Origin: Kribbella sp. VKM Ac-2569
GTDB taxonomy: Bacteria; Actinomycetota; Actinomycetes; Propionibacteriales; Kribbellaceae
Assembly (NCBI RefSeq): GCF_004216905.1
Contig: NZ_SGXJ01000003.1
Coordinates: forward strand, 496,001-560,000
Length of the DNA: 64,000 nt
Direction: 5' to 3'
Within the stretch, counting starts at the first letter, position 1, and every line of letters starts with the position of its first letter. This document shows, piece by piece, positions 41,227 through 49,244 of this stretch. The notes below the pieces were generated by a model. It saw only the letters and a list, made by a program, of their open reading frames with translations. It was not told where the DNA came from and made no database searches. The translations under genes were made by a program, and so were the position numbers.

Positions 41227-41975
41227 GCATCATCCGGCCGTACGGCGACACCACGGGCGACGGGATGGTGCAGCTGTCGTTCACGTTGCCGGTCCCGCAC
41301 GACAAGCGCGCCGAGGGTGCGGCGGTCCAGCTCGCCAACAAGATGGGCATGGATCCCGCCCTGGTCGTGCACTCGAAGCCGATCGGCCCGGACTTCACGT
41401 TCTTCGTCGTCTACGGCCCCGTGAACCACCTGGTGGACACGTCGAAGGTCGAGGTGATCGAGCGCGACTACCCGCTGCTGTCGCCGAAGGAGGTCAACCT
41501 CGCGATCCGCAAGGGCCTGCGCCGCCGGCTGACCGTGGTCGGCGCCTGTATCGGCACCGACGCGCACACGGTCGGTATCGATGCGATCCTCAACATCAAG
41601 GGGTTCGCGGGGGAGAAGGGCCTGGAGTACTACCGCGAGGTGAAGGTCGTGAACCTCGGCGCGCAGGTCGCCGTACCCGAACTGGTCCGGCGGGCCAAGG
41701 CCGACAAAGCCGACGCGATCCTGGTGTCGCAGGTGGTGACGCAGCGCGAGGCGCACGTCCTCAACACCAAGGAGATGTCCGCGGCGTTCCGGGAGGCGTA
41801 CGCCGAGGACGCGCGCCCCGTACTTGTTGCCGGCGGCCCCCGTTTCACCGAGCAGATGGCCGGCGAGCTCGGCGTCGACCGGGTGTTCGGCCGCGGCACG
41901 ACGCCGGGGGAAGTGGCCAGCTATCTCGTCGACGCGCTGGTGACCAGGCGTCACGCCTACAGGAAGATTGCATAA
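41223..41975 (+). CDS. kamE: Lysine/beta-lysine 5,6-aminomutase, beta subunit (B12- and PLP-binding)
   Basis: The small subunit, 250 residues. The cobalamin-binding motif is DAHTVG, with H115 as lower axial ligand. K126 in LNIKG lies exactly 11 residues later, the same spacing as between His133 and the PLP-binding Lys144 of the clostridial enzyme, so both cofactor residues are conserved. The rest forms a B12-binding Rossmann domain (ADAILVSQVVTQREAHVLN). GTG 41223 overlaps the kamD stop. Confidence 0.93.
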   Translation: MSIIRPYGDTTGDGMVQLSFTLPVPHDKRAEGAAVQLANKMGMDPALVVHSKPIGPDFTFFVVYGPVNHLVDTSKVEVIERDYPLLSPKEVNLAIRKGLRRRLTVVGACIGTDAHTVGIDAILNIKGFAGEKGLEYYREVKVVNLGAQVAVPELVRRAKADKADAILVSQVVTQREAHVLNTKEMSAAFREAYAEDARPVLVAGGPRFTEQMAGELGVDRVFGRGTTPGEVASYLVDALVTRRHAYRKIA

Positions 41976-41977
41976 AG

Positions 41978-42367
41978 GTGTCTAAGGCAACCGTTGGACT
42001 GACTGTCACGCATCGCCGGTACGTTCCGTACAGCCACGCGCACTACGCCGGCAACCTGGTCGACGGCGCGTACGTGCTCGCCCTGTTCGGTGACGTCGCG
42101 ACCGAGGTCTGCATCCAGGCGGATGGTGACGAAGGCCTGTTCGCGTCGTACTCCGACGTGCAGTTCCTGCAGCCGCTGCGCGCGGGTGACGTGGTCGAGG
42201 TGAAGGCAACGATCAGCCGGGTCGGGAACCGCAGCCGCGACCTCGACTTCAGCGCGTACGTCGTGTGCCGCGGACGTCCGGACCAATCCGGGTCGGCGGC
42301 CGAGGTACTCGCCGAACCGCTGGAGATCACCCGGGCCAAGGGAACGGTCGTCGTACCGGTTGGGTGA
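41978..42367 (+). CDS. kal: 3-Aminobutyryl-CoA ammonia-lyase
   Basis: A 129-residue hot-dog-fold protein that removes ammonia from L-3-aminobutyryl-CoA to give crotonyl-CoA, the last lysine-specific step. Family features include HRRYVPYSHAHYAGNLVDGAYVLALFGDVATE and the DVQFLQPLRAGDVVEVKA strand region. GTG 41978 starts 2 nt after the kamE stop. Operon position beside kamDE distinguishes it from ordinary hot-dog thioesterases. Crotonyl-CoA could then enter butyrate/beta-oxidation-type metabolism. Confidence 0.88.
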   Translation: MSKATVGLTVTHRRYVPYSHAHYAGNLVDGAYVLALFGDVATEVCIQADGDEGLFASYSDVQFLQPLRAGDVVEVKATISRVGNRSRDLDFSAYVVCRGRPDQSGSAAEVLAEPLEITRAKGTVVVPVG

Positions 42368-42932
42368 CGTTTGGTTGCCCTGGGTAACGATCACGTGGAG
42401 TGCTGATATCGCTCTGTAACGTGACTCGGCTGAAGGATCCTCGTTTTCCCTTGTAGGGCAGGCGATCGTGTTACAACGGGCTCAAAGAGCCCGGGCAGAG
42501 GTTGACACCGTCGCCGCCAGCGAGCATCGTTTTGGGAGTCGTCATAACCCGTTTGTTCAACGGTCACACGAAGTTCGGCCACCGGATGATCCCGCGACGC
42601 TGACCAGGCCAAAGCCAGGCTTGAGTCGACGGGGGCTGAGATCGCCGGCGGTGAGCCCCCCGCGGGGCAGAGGTGGAAGAGGCTCGGCGGCCAGTAGACA
42701 ACAGCCGGACAGTGCGCAGCCAGCGCATCGACGGTTGGTCCGAAGGCACGCCGAGCCTCTTTCCTCTTTTCCCGGCCCCTTCACTCCGAAGGCCCCGGAA
42801 TCCCAGGCGTGTAGTTCCCCGCCGCTCGTTCCGGACACCTTCTGGCTACTGACCGGATACATTCGGGTGCCCCGGACGTTGTACGGTCGTGCGACCGGCG
42901 TCCGCCGGTGAAGTGAGGACAAGGGGTACGGC
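42368..42932. other. 565-bp non-coding region with several RNA hairpins
   Basis: No convincing protein gene is seen on either strand. From left to right: CGGGCTC-AAA-GAGCCCG (42477-42493), a compact hairpin that may terminate the kal operon; a GGGGGCT/AGCCCCC stem around 42635-42665 that competes with the adjoining self-complementary CCCCGCGGGG; and a 13-bp stem at 42677-42689/42749-42761 closing a 59-nt internal part and followed by a T/C-rich run. It may contain an intergenic small RNA or the long leader of lnt. It does not resemble tmRNA, RNase P RNA or SRP RNA cores. Confidence 0.5.
42677..42761 (+). ncRNA. Candidate structured RNA (closing stem AAGAGGCTCGGCG)
   Basis: AAGAGGCTCGGCG at 42677-42689 pairs without mismatch with 42749-42761; the 3' arm runs into TCCTCTTTTCC, resembling a terminator tail on the plus strand. 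The 59-nt interior is GC-rich and can fold further. Orientation is inferred from the T-rich tail. No known RNA family was recognised. Confidence 0.35.
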
Positions 42933-44498
42933 GTGGACCGGTTGAAGGCGCTGGGGCGGCTGCTGCCGCGGGTGGCGGCGGCCGTGATCGCCGGGGTGCT
43001 GCTCGGCTTCGCGTTCGAACCGCACGACTACCCCTGGCTCACGATCATCGCCGTACCGCTGTTCCTGGCCGCGCTGAACGGGATCTCGATGAAGGCCGGC
43101 TTCCTGGTCGGCGCCGGGTTCGGGATCGCGTACTACGCCGTCCTCGTGCCCTGGCTCAGTATCATCGGCGGCGACGCCGCGATCGCGCTGGCGATCCTCG
43201 AAGGTCTGTTCTACGCCGTCTTCGGGTTGTTCGCGACGCAGGTCCTGAAGTTGAAGCTGTGGGCGTTGTGGATCCCGTGCCTGTGGGTGGCAACCGAGTT
43301 CGCGACCGCGTCGGTGCCGTTCGGCGGGTTCCCTTGGGGCCGGCTCGCGTGGGCGTTCTCCGACGACTCCCTGGGCAAGCTCGCCGCGTACGTCGGCATT
43401 CCGGGCCTGAGCTTCGTCGTCGCGTTCGTCGGCGTCCTGCTGTACGCCGTACTGCGCCGGGGTACCGCGCTGCGCCTGCGGGCCGTGGCACTCGTCGCGG
43501 GGCTGGCGATCGTGTTCGGGAGTGCCCTGATCCACCTGTCGATCGAGGGCGACGGGCAGACCGTGCGGGCCGCGATGGTGCAGGGCAACGTACCGGGCAA
43601 GGGGCTGGAGTTCCTGGGCCGCGCCCGGACCGTGACGCGCAACCATCTCCAGGCGACCCTCGACCTGCAGAAGCGCGTCGAGGCCGGCACCGAGATGAAG
43701 CCGGACCTGGTGATCTGGCCGGAGAACTCGACCGACATCGACCCGTACAAGGACGCGGAGACCCGCGCCGACATCGAGACCGCGGTGAAGGCGGTCGGCG
43801 TACCGATCCTGGTCGGCGCCGTCACCGAGGGGCCGGGGGAGAACGAGCGACAGACCACCGGCATCGTCTGGGATCCCGCCACCGGTCCCGGGCAGCGGTA
43901 CGCGAAGCGGCACCCGGTGCCGTTCGGTGAGTATATCCCGTTCCGCGACCAGTTGCTGCCCTACATCAAGCGGCTCGAGATGATCGGCGCGCAGACCGTG
44001 CCGGGCGTGGGGCCGGGCGTGATGCCGATCCGCGGGGTCACGTACGGCGATGTCATCTGCTTCGAGCTCGCGTACGACAACGTCATCCACGACGTGGTCA
44101 AGGGCGGTGCTCAGGTGCTGATCGTGCAGACCAACAACGCGACGTACGGCGGAACGGGTCAGCCCGAGCAGCAGTTCGCGATCACGCGGATGCGCGCGAT
44201 CGAGACCGGGCGCACCGTGCTGATCGCGTCGACGAGCGGGATCTCCGGTGTGATTCGTCCGGACGGCAGCGTCGAGCACAAGTCGGCGCAGTTCGTGCAG
44301 GACGTGTACGTCGCGACTGTCCCGGTGCAGAACCGTCAGACGCTCGCCATGACGCTCGGCGGCTGGCCGGAGTGGGTTCTCACCGGACTCGGCGTGCTCG
44401 GTCTCGTCCTCGCGCTGGTCGCGCGCCGCCGGCGGGTGGACGAAGACCCCCAGAACCCACCGGCCGCGACACCGAGCCGCGAGAAGGTCCCGGTCTGA
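42933..44498 (+). CDS. lnt: Apolipoprotein N-acyltransferase
   Basis: An integral membrane enzyme adding the third acyl chain to the N-terminal cysteine of lipoproteins. About six to eight N-terminal helices precede a nitrilase-like domain with the catalytic triad E264 (VIWPENSTD), K325 (YAKRHPVPFGEYIPF) and C376 (DVICFELAYD), all in the usual order and spacing. A final helix follows and then a hydrophilic tail. The 521-residue length fits Lnt. GTG 42933 was taken as start. Actinomycete Lnt proteins are often fused or paired with Ppm1 (polyprenol-phosphate mannose synthase); no such gene is adjacent here. Confidence 0.92.
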   Translation: MDRLKALGRLLPRVAAAVIAGVLLGFAFEPHDYPWLTIIAVPLFLAALNGISMKAGFLVGAGFGIAYYAVLVPWLSIIGGDAAIALAILEGLFYAVFGLFATQVLKLKLWALWIPCLWVATEFATASVPFGGFPWGRLAWAFSDDSLGKLAAYVGIPGLSFVVAFVGVLLYAVLRRGTALRLRAVALVAGLAIVFGSALIHLSIEGDGQTVRAAMVQGNVPGKGLEFLGRARTVTRNHLQATLDLQKRVEAGTEMKPDLVIWPENSTDIDPYKDAETRADIETAVKAVGVPILVGAVTEGPGENERQTTGIVWDPATGPGQRYAKRHPVPFGEYIPFRDQLLPYIKRLEMIGAQTVPGVGPGVMPIRGVTYGDVICFELAYDNVIHDVVKGGAQVLIVQTNNATYGGTGQPEQQFAITRMRAIETGRTVLIASTSGISGVIRPDGSVEHKSAQFVQDVYVATVPVQNRQTLAMTLGGWPEWVLTGLGVLGLVLALVARRRRVDEDPQNPPAATPSREKVPV

Positions 44499-44526
44499 GT
44501 CAGGGTTCACTCAGGGTTTGTCCTGC
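44494..44526 (+). promoter_or_regulatory. Three 11-nt direct-repeat units (PHO-box-like)
   Basis: TCTGAGTCAGG, GTTCACTCAGG and GTTTGTCCTGC lie end to end before fxsA. The middle unit fits the streptomycete PhoP half-box pattern G(G/T)TCAYYYR(G/C)G; the flanking units fit poorly. Response-regulator binding is a tentative reading. Confidence 0.25.
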
Positions 44527-44571
44527 CCACTCGTTCCGTACGCTGGTGTCTCAGGCAGGAAGGGGTAGGAC

Positions 44572-45066
44572 ATGCCGTGGTTCATAGCGCTTGCGTTGCT
44601 GGTAGTTCCGATCGTGGAGATCTTCGTGATCATCCAGGTCGGTCAGGTGATCGGCGGGTGGCCGACGGTCGCGCTGCTGCTGGTGGAGAGTGCGCTCGGC
44701 GCGTGGCTGATCAAGCGCGAGGGACGACGGGCGTGGCGGGCGCTGCAGAGCTCGTTCGAGACCGGGAAGATGCCCGGCCGGGAGCTGGCTGACGCCGCCT
44801 TGGTCCTGGTCGGCGGGACGCTGCTGCTGACCCCGGGTTTCATCACCGACATCTTCGGCTTCTTCTTCGTCCTTCCCTTCACCCGTCCGCTGGCCCGCCG
44901 CGCCATGACCGCCTTCTTCGGCCGCCGCGTCGCCACCCAGCTAGGCGGGCCCGGCCTCGGCGCCTTCATCCCCGGCGCTCCCACGCCCGGCGCTGGCGCA
45001 CCCGGCCCGCAACGGCCAACAGACGACGTGATCCAAGGCGAGGTCATCGACCCGGACAAGAAGTAG
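44572..45066 (+). CDS. fxsA: FxsA-family membrane protein
   Basis: A 164-residue cytoplasmic-membrane protein. It shows the FxsA pattern: an N-terminal helix with VVPIVEIFVIIQVGQVIGGW, the LLLVESALGAWLIKREGRRAW segment, and LVGGTLLLTPGFITDIFGFFFVLPFTRP. E. coli FxsA, when overproduced, relieves F-exclusion of phage T7; its normal role is unknown. A Pro/Gly-rich tail of about 45 residues is actinomycete-specific. GGAAGGGG precedes ATG 44572. Convergent with the LysR gene, 3 bp apart. Confidence 0.9.
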   Translation: MPWFIALALLVVPIVEIFVIIQVGQVIGGWPTVALLLVESALGAWLIKREGRRAWRALQSSFETGKMPGRELADAALVLVGGTLLLTPGFITDIFGFFFVLPFTRPLARRAMTAFFGRRVATQLGGPGLGAFIPGAPTPGAGAPGPQRPTDDVIQGEVIDPDKK

Positions 45067-45069
45067 CCG

Positions 45070-45918
45070 TCAGGTGCGGTAGCTGGCCTTCGCGGTCTGG
45101 ACGAAGGACTGCGTCAGCGGGGTTGTTTCGGTCCAGGCGATGACGAGGGGGCTGGGCGGGAGGTCTTGGATCGGGACGGTCACCAGCTCGTCGCCGGGGT
45201 TGTGGTTGGCGAGCGGTGCGAGGCCTATGGTGCCGTTCCAGAGGACCGACTGGAGGCACTCCTGGACGGCTCGGACGATCGAGCCCTGGCGTGGTTCGCC
45301 GCCGTTCCAGTAGGACTGCCAGATCGGATCGGTGCCGGCGGGAAACTGGAACCACCGTCGGTCGGCGAGGTCGGCGAGCTTCAGTTCGTCGCGGCCGGCC
45401 AGTGGGTCGTCGGCGCGGAGTACGGCGCCTACCGGATCAGAGCGCAGTTCGTGGACCCGGAGACCGGTCTCGTCGAACGGGCCGCGGGTCAGGGCGACGT
45501 CGACGAGGCCTGCGCGGAGGCCGCAGGTCGGGTCGGTGAGGTCGGCCTCGCGGATCCGGACGTCGACGTTCGGATGCCGTCGGCGATAGGCCGCGGCGAG
45601 TCGTGAGATGTCCGGGTCGCGGCTGTCGCTGAGGATGCCGACCGTGAGCGTCGCGGTCCCGGCCGCGGCGGCGACCCGAGCGCGAACCTGCTCGGCCTGC
45701 TCCAGAAGCGCGCGGGCTTCCTTGAGTAGCGAGGTCCCGGCAGCGGTCAGGCTGACGCCGCCGGCGGACCGGCGGAACAGGGGCGTGCCGAGGTCGTCCT
45801 CCAGTTGCTGGATCGCCCGGCTGAGTGGCGGCTGGCTCATGTGCAGCCGCGCCGCAGCGCGCCCGAAGTGGAGCTCTTCGGCGACCGCCACGAAGTACCG
45901 CAAGGTCCGCAGTTCCAT
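45070..45918 (-). CDS. LysR-family transcriptional regulator
   Basis: The 282-residue protein starts with the classical LysR HTH (MELRTLRYFVAVAEELHFGRAAARLHMSQPPLSRAIQQLEDDLGTPLFRR) and continues with a periplasmic-binding-like co-inducer domain. ATG 45918 matches the family start; the frame reaches 46002 but that part has no similarity. It is divergent from an MBL-fold hydrolase gene, with a palindromic LysR-type site just before its own ATG, so it probably autoregulates and controls the hydrolase. The effector is unknown. Confidence 0.92.
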   Translation of the reverse strand: MELRTLRYFVAVAEELHFGRAAARLHMSQPPLSRAIQQLEDDLGTPLFRRSAGGVSLTAAGTSLLKEARALLEQAEQVRARVAAAAGTATLTVGILSDSRDPDISRLAAAYRRRHPNVDVRIREADLTDPTCGLRAGLVDVALTRGPFDETGLRVHELRSDPVGAVLRADDPLAGRDELKLADLADRRWFQFPAGTDPIWQSYWNGGEPRQGSIVRAVQECLQSVLWNGTIGLAPLANHNPGDELVTVPIQDLPPSPLVIAWTETTPLTQSFVQTAKASYRT

Positions 45919-45927
45919 CACCTGCGA

Positions 45928-45946
45928 CGATACCCGCTGGGTATCG
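45928..45946. promoter_or_regulatory. LysR-type operator (CGATACCC-GCT-GGGTATCG)
   Basis: A perfect 8+3+8 palindrome containing the T-N11-A pattern of LysR sites lies 10 bp upstream of the LysR ATG and 55 bp before the MBL gene. Confidence 0.8.
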
Positions 45947-46000
45947 ACGATGCGGGACTGGTCTTGGACGCGCCGCCACGTCCGGTGCTGAGGTGAAGGC

Positions 46001-46894
46001 ATGTCCGACTACCCGTACGCCGATCCGATCGTCGACCTCTCCGACGTCCAGGAACTCGACCGCGACCTCGTCGTGATCCCGAACCGGAACGTCGACCTCG
46101 TACCCAACATCGGCCTCATCGGCGGCACCCATTCGGTCCTCGTCGTCGACACCGGCCTCGGCCCGCGGAACGCGGAGCAGGTGCTGCGGTTTGCCACGTC
46201 GTACGCCAACGGCCGGCGGCTCTACCTGACGACGACACACTTCCACCCCGAGCACGCCTTCGGTGCGCAGGTCTTCGCCGACGAGGCGACGTACCTTTTG
46301 AACACCGCTCAGGCCGACGACCTGACGACCAAGGGCGAGGGCTACCTGGGCATGTTCCGGCAGCTCGGCGAGCCGGTCGCCCGTGAACTGGAAGGTGCCG
46401 GGATCCCCGTCCCGGATGAGACGTACGACGGTACGTACGAGCTCGACCTCGGTGGCCGGTCTGTGCAGCTCCGACCGACCGGACGCGCGCACAGCAAGGG
46501 CGATCAGGTCATCGCGGTCCCCGACGCCGGCGTCCTGTTCACGGGCGATCTGGCCGAGGCGGACCAGTTCGCGATCTTCCCGTGGTTCCCGCCGTACGAC
46601 GTCGACGTGTCCGGCGTCCGCTGGATCGAGGTCATGGACCGCCTCGCCGCGGAGCGCCATCGGATCGTCGTCCCCGGCCACGGCGAGGTCGGCGACGCGC
46701 AACTCCTGACCCAGGTACGCGACTACCTCACCGAACTCCGCGACGAGACCTGGCGCCGGCGGGACTCGGGCATGTCTGAGGAGACGACCGCCGCCGAGAT
46801 CCGGGCCCTCATGATCGAACGCCACCCCGACTGGCGGCTACCGGAATGGATCGACCGCGGAGTCGGCTGCCTCTGCGCAGAACATCGTCACTGA
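46001..46894 (+). CDS. MBL-fold metallo-hydrolase
   Basis: The 297-residue protein has the metallo-beta-lactamase fold: VVDTGLGPRNAEQ, zinc motif THFHPEHAFG (HxHxEH, with Glu where most members have Asp), later His in RAHSKGDQV, Asp in LFTGDLAEADQ and His in VPGHGEVGD. The substrate is unknown; the family includes glyoxalase II, lactonases and sulfatases. A C-terminal ~50-residue helical segment (YLTELRDETWRRRDSGMSEE) is common in environmental MBL hydrolases. No signal peptide. Probably controlled by the divergent LysR. Confidence 0.87.
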   Translation: MSDYPYADPIVDLSDVQELDRDLVVIPNRNVDLVPNIGLIGGTHSVLVVDTGLGPRNAEQVLRFATSYANGRRLYLTTTHFHPEHAFGAQVFADEATYLLNTAQADDLTTKGEGYLGMFRQLGEPVARELEGAGIPVPDETYDGTYELDLGGRSVQLRPTGRAHSKGDQVIAVPDAGVLFTGDLAEADQFAIFPWFPPYDVDVSGVRWIEVMDRLAAERHRIVVPGHGEVGDAQLLTQVRDYLTELRDETWRRRDSGMSEETTAAEIRALMIERHPDWRLPEWIDRGVGCLCAEHRH

Positions 46895-46953
46895 GCCTGC
46901 ATGGCGCCTGGGTACCGGTCCGTCGTACGACTATCGGATCCGGGACGGTGGCA

Positions 46954-47385
46954 ATGCGTCGAGCAGTCGCTGTGGCACTGCTGCTGGTGCTGGTTCTGAG
47001 CAGCTGCGCCGACCCGGACCAGAAGCTGCGGTCAGCAGCCGCCCAGTCGGCCCGGGATGCAGCGTCCGAGGTGAGCACCACACGACTTGCCGTAGAGCAG
47101 TTGCGGGCCCACCGCCTGTGGTCGCAGTCCGCCGGACAGATGGTCGAGGACGCCCAGAAGGGTGTCGAGAAAGCGGCTAGCTCGTTCTCGTCGCAGCAAC
47201 CGTCGACGGTCACCTCGACCCGGCTCTACGAGCAGGTCACAAAGACCCTGGACGACGCGCAGACCGCGGTGACGGCAGTCCGGATCGCACTCGGCAACGG
47301 CGATCTCGCGGCGGCCGAGCAGCAGCTCACCGCCCTGCGACGATCCGATGCCGACCTGGGCCGGATCGGAGAGCTCGCGAAGTGA
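46954..47385 (+). CDS. Small lipoprotein of unknown function
   Basis: The signal peptide MRRAVAVALLLVLVLSSC ends in a lipobox cysteine at residue 18. The mature 125 residues are helical and Gln/Ala-rich with heptad-like spacing (AAQSARDAASEVSTTRLAVEQLRAHRLW; DDAQTAVTAVRIALGNGDLAAAEQQLTALRR), suggesting a coiled-coil surface protein. ATG 46954 behind GGGACGG was chosen; the longer frame has no similarity. Its stop overlaps the start of the NRAMP-related transporter gene (GTGA), so it may be an accessory component of that system. Confidence 0.75.
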   Translation: MRRAVAVALLLVLVLSSCADPDQKLRSAAAQSARDAASEVSTTRLAVEQLRAHRLWSQSAGQMVEDAQKGVEKAASSFSSQQPSTVTSTRLYEQVTKTLDDAQTAVTAVRIALGNGDLAAAEQQLTALRRSDADLGRIGELAK

Positions 47386-48611
47386 AGAAGGTGCTCGGCG
47401 TCACGCTCGGGATCCTGACCGCGATCGGTGGCTTCGTGGACATCGGAGACCTCGTCACCAACGCGCTGGTGGGTGCCCGGTTCGGCCTGCACCTGGCTTG
47501 GGTCGTGATCGTCGGAGTGATCGGGATCTGCCTGTACGCCGAGATGTGCGGACGAGTCGTGGCGATGTCCGGACGCCCGGTGTTCGACCTGATCCGCGAG
47601 CGGCTCGGCCCCCGGACCGGACTGCTCACCCTGGTGGCGTCGTTCCTGGTGACGCTGCTGACACTGATCGCCGAGATCGGCGGTGTGGCACTCGCACTCG
47701 AGCTCGCGAGTGGCGTGCACTATCTGCTCTGGATGCCCCTGGCCGCGTTCGCAGTGTGGCTGGTGATCTGGAGAGTAAAGTTCTCCCGGCTCGAGCAGGT
47801 CTTCGGGCTGCTCGGCCTGCTGCTGGTGGTGTTCGCGGTCGCGTTGTTCACGCTGGGACCTGATTGGGGCCAGTTGCTGCACCAGGCGACGCGGCCGCAT
47901 CCGATCGGTCACGAGAACTGGGCGACCTACGCGTACTACGGGATCGCGCTGTTCGGTGCGGCGATGACGCCGTACGAGGTGTTCTTCTTCTCGTCCGGAG
48001 GGGTCGAGGAGAAGTGGACGCGGAGCGATCTGGTGACGGCACGGTCCAACGTGTTCGTCGGGTTTCCGCTCGGCGGGTTGCTTTCGCTCGCGATCATGGG
48101 CGGTGCCGCGGTCCTGTTCCTGCCGGCGGGCATCAAGGTCGAGACCTTGGGTCAGGTGACGCTTCCGGTGGCGGTTGCCCTCGGCAAACTCGGGCTGGCG
48201 ATCGTCCTGATCGGGGTGTTCGCGGCGACCTTCGGCGCGGCCCTGGAGACGGCACTGTCGTGCGGCTACACGATCGCGCAGTACCGCGGCTGGCAGTGGG
48301 GAAAGTTCGTCCGGCCGCGGGAGGCATCGCGGTTCCACGTGGTGATCATCGTGTGCCTCGTACTGGCGATGCTGACGCTGCTGACGGCCGTCGATCCGGT
48401 GCAGGTGACGGAGTACTCCGTGGTGTTCGCCGCGATGGCGCTGCCGCTCACGTACCTGCCGATCCTGATCGTTGCCAACGACCCCGACTATGTCGGCGAG
48501 GAGAAGAACGGTCCGGTGCGCAACGCGTTCGGGCTGGTCTACCTGGCGCTGCTCACCGTTGCCTCGGCGGCGGCGATACCGCTGATGATCATCACGAAAG
48601 GAGGGCAGTGA
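47382..48611 (+). CDS. NRAMP-related divalent metal transporter with altered metal-site motifs
   Basis: A 409-residue protein with about 11 membrane helices and NRAMP-like topology. The TM1 ion motif, DPGN in classical NRAMP, reads DIGDLVTN here. TM6, classically A-MPH, reads AAMTPYEVFFFSSG. Loss of the TM6 methionine removes the soft ligand that selects Mn/Fe over hard ions; the known Mg-transporting NRAMP-related proteins (NRMTs) also lack it, so Mg or another cation is possible. GTG 47382 overlaps the lipoprotein stop. Two PRC-barrel genes follow with overlaps, making a four-gene operon. Confidence 0.82.
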   Translation: MKKVLGVTLGILTAIGGFVDIGDLVTNALVGARFGLHLAWVVIVGVIGICLYAEMCGRVVAMSGRPVFDLIRERLGPRTGLLTLVASFLVTLLTLIAEIGGVALALELASGVHYLLWMPLAAFAVWLVIWRVKFSRLEQVFGLLGLLLVVFAVALFTLGPDWGQLLHQATRPHPIGHENWATYAYYGIALFGAAMTPYEVFFFSSGGVEEKWTRSDLVTARSNVFVGFPLGGLLSLAIMGGAAVLFLPAGIKVETLGQVTLPVAVALGKLGLAIVLIGVFAATFGAALETALSCGYTIAQYRGWQWGKFVRPREASRFHVVIIVCLVLAMLTLLTAVDPVQVTEYSVVFAAMALPLTYLPILIVANDPDYVGEEKNGPVRNAFGLVYLALLTVASAAAIPLMIITKGGQ

Positions 48612-48916
48612 GCATGCCCGGCGAATCGGGGCGAGTGCTGCACGCACAGCTGCATCTCCTGGACCGGCAGTTGATCGACCAGGCCGACGGTCACCTGGCC
48701 GGGAAGGTCGACGACGTCGAACTCGACCTGGACGCCGATCCGCCGGTGGTGACCGCGCTGATCACCGGTCGGGAGCGGATCACTGCCCGCCGGATCGTCG
48801 ACATCACTACGGCCGTGACGGTCTCGGTCGAGGATCTCGATCTCGACTACTACGACGACTGGGTCGAGAACCACGTCATCGCCAAGATCCCAGGAGCCCG
48901 CCATGCGCCTGAATGA
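48608..48916 (+). CDS. PRC-barrel-like protein, first of two
   Basis: About 100 residues with a PRC-barrel pattern (HLLDRQLIDQADGHLAGKVDDVELDLDADPPVVTALITG), followed by an acidic region (VEDLDLDYYDDWVENHVIAKIPG). PRC barrels act in RNA processing and as small regulatory modules. GTG 48608 overlaps the transporter stop (GTGA); ATG 48614 is an alternative. Overlaps the next gene by 14 nt. Its acidic face could bind divalent cations; this is speculation. Confidence 0.75.
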   Translation: MSMPGESGRVLHAQLHLLDRQLIDQADGHLAGKVDDVELDLDADPPVVTALITGRERITARRIVDITTAVTVSVEDLDLDYYDDWVENHVIAKIPGARHAPE

Positions 48917-49244
48917 CCTGCTCGGTCGCCGCGTCCTGGACACCGACGGCGACGTCATCGGCGGGGTCGCGGACGTTCGCCTGGTCCAGGACGGCCCGAT
49001 GCTGGTCTCGATGCAGCGCGCGTTGCGGGTCGACGGCCTGATCGTGGTGGAGAACCGGGCCACGCGGCTCTTCGGCTACGAGCGCCACGTCGGCCCCGAG
49101 CTGCTACGTCGGCTGATCCACGCGCGGCTCGGCGAGGTCTGGTACCTGCCCTGGGACGACATCGAGGAGATCACCGACGACGCCGTCACGATCGCTCCCA
49201 GACGCGCCCACCTGCGTCGTCTGGAAGACCTCGCGCGCTACTGA
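48903..49244 (+). CDS. PRC-barrel-like protein, second of two
   Basis: The 113-residue protein begins with a clear PRC-barrel motif (MRLNDLLGRRVLDTDGDVIGGVADVRLVQDGP) and ends with WYLPWDDIEEITDDAVTI, typical for the second strand block of these domains. It may pair with the preceding PRC protein. Both follow the NRAMP-related transporter in the same operon, suggesting cytoplasmic gating or sensing. The 3' end overlaps the convergent SGNH gene by 7 bp. Confidence 0.8.
   Translation: MRLNDLLGRRVLDTDGDVIGGVADVRLVQDGPMLVSMQRALRVDGLIVVENRATRLFGYERHVGPELLRRLIHARLGEVWYLPWDDIEEITDDAVTIAPRRAHLRRLEDLARY

Noticed and set aside
42634..42650. CTGAGA-like motif suggesting a TPP riboswitch in the gene-free region
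   Set aside because: The second conserved half of a TPP aptamer (CTGGATAATGCCAGC-type) is missing and the downstream gene is lnt, not a thiamine gene.
42468..42922. Open frames on both strands between kal and lnt
   Set aside because: They have no recognisable domains, no good ribosome-binding sites and compositions rich in Arg/Pro/Ser/Cys as expected from antisense or out-of-frame GC-rich DNA.
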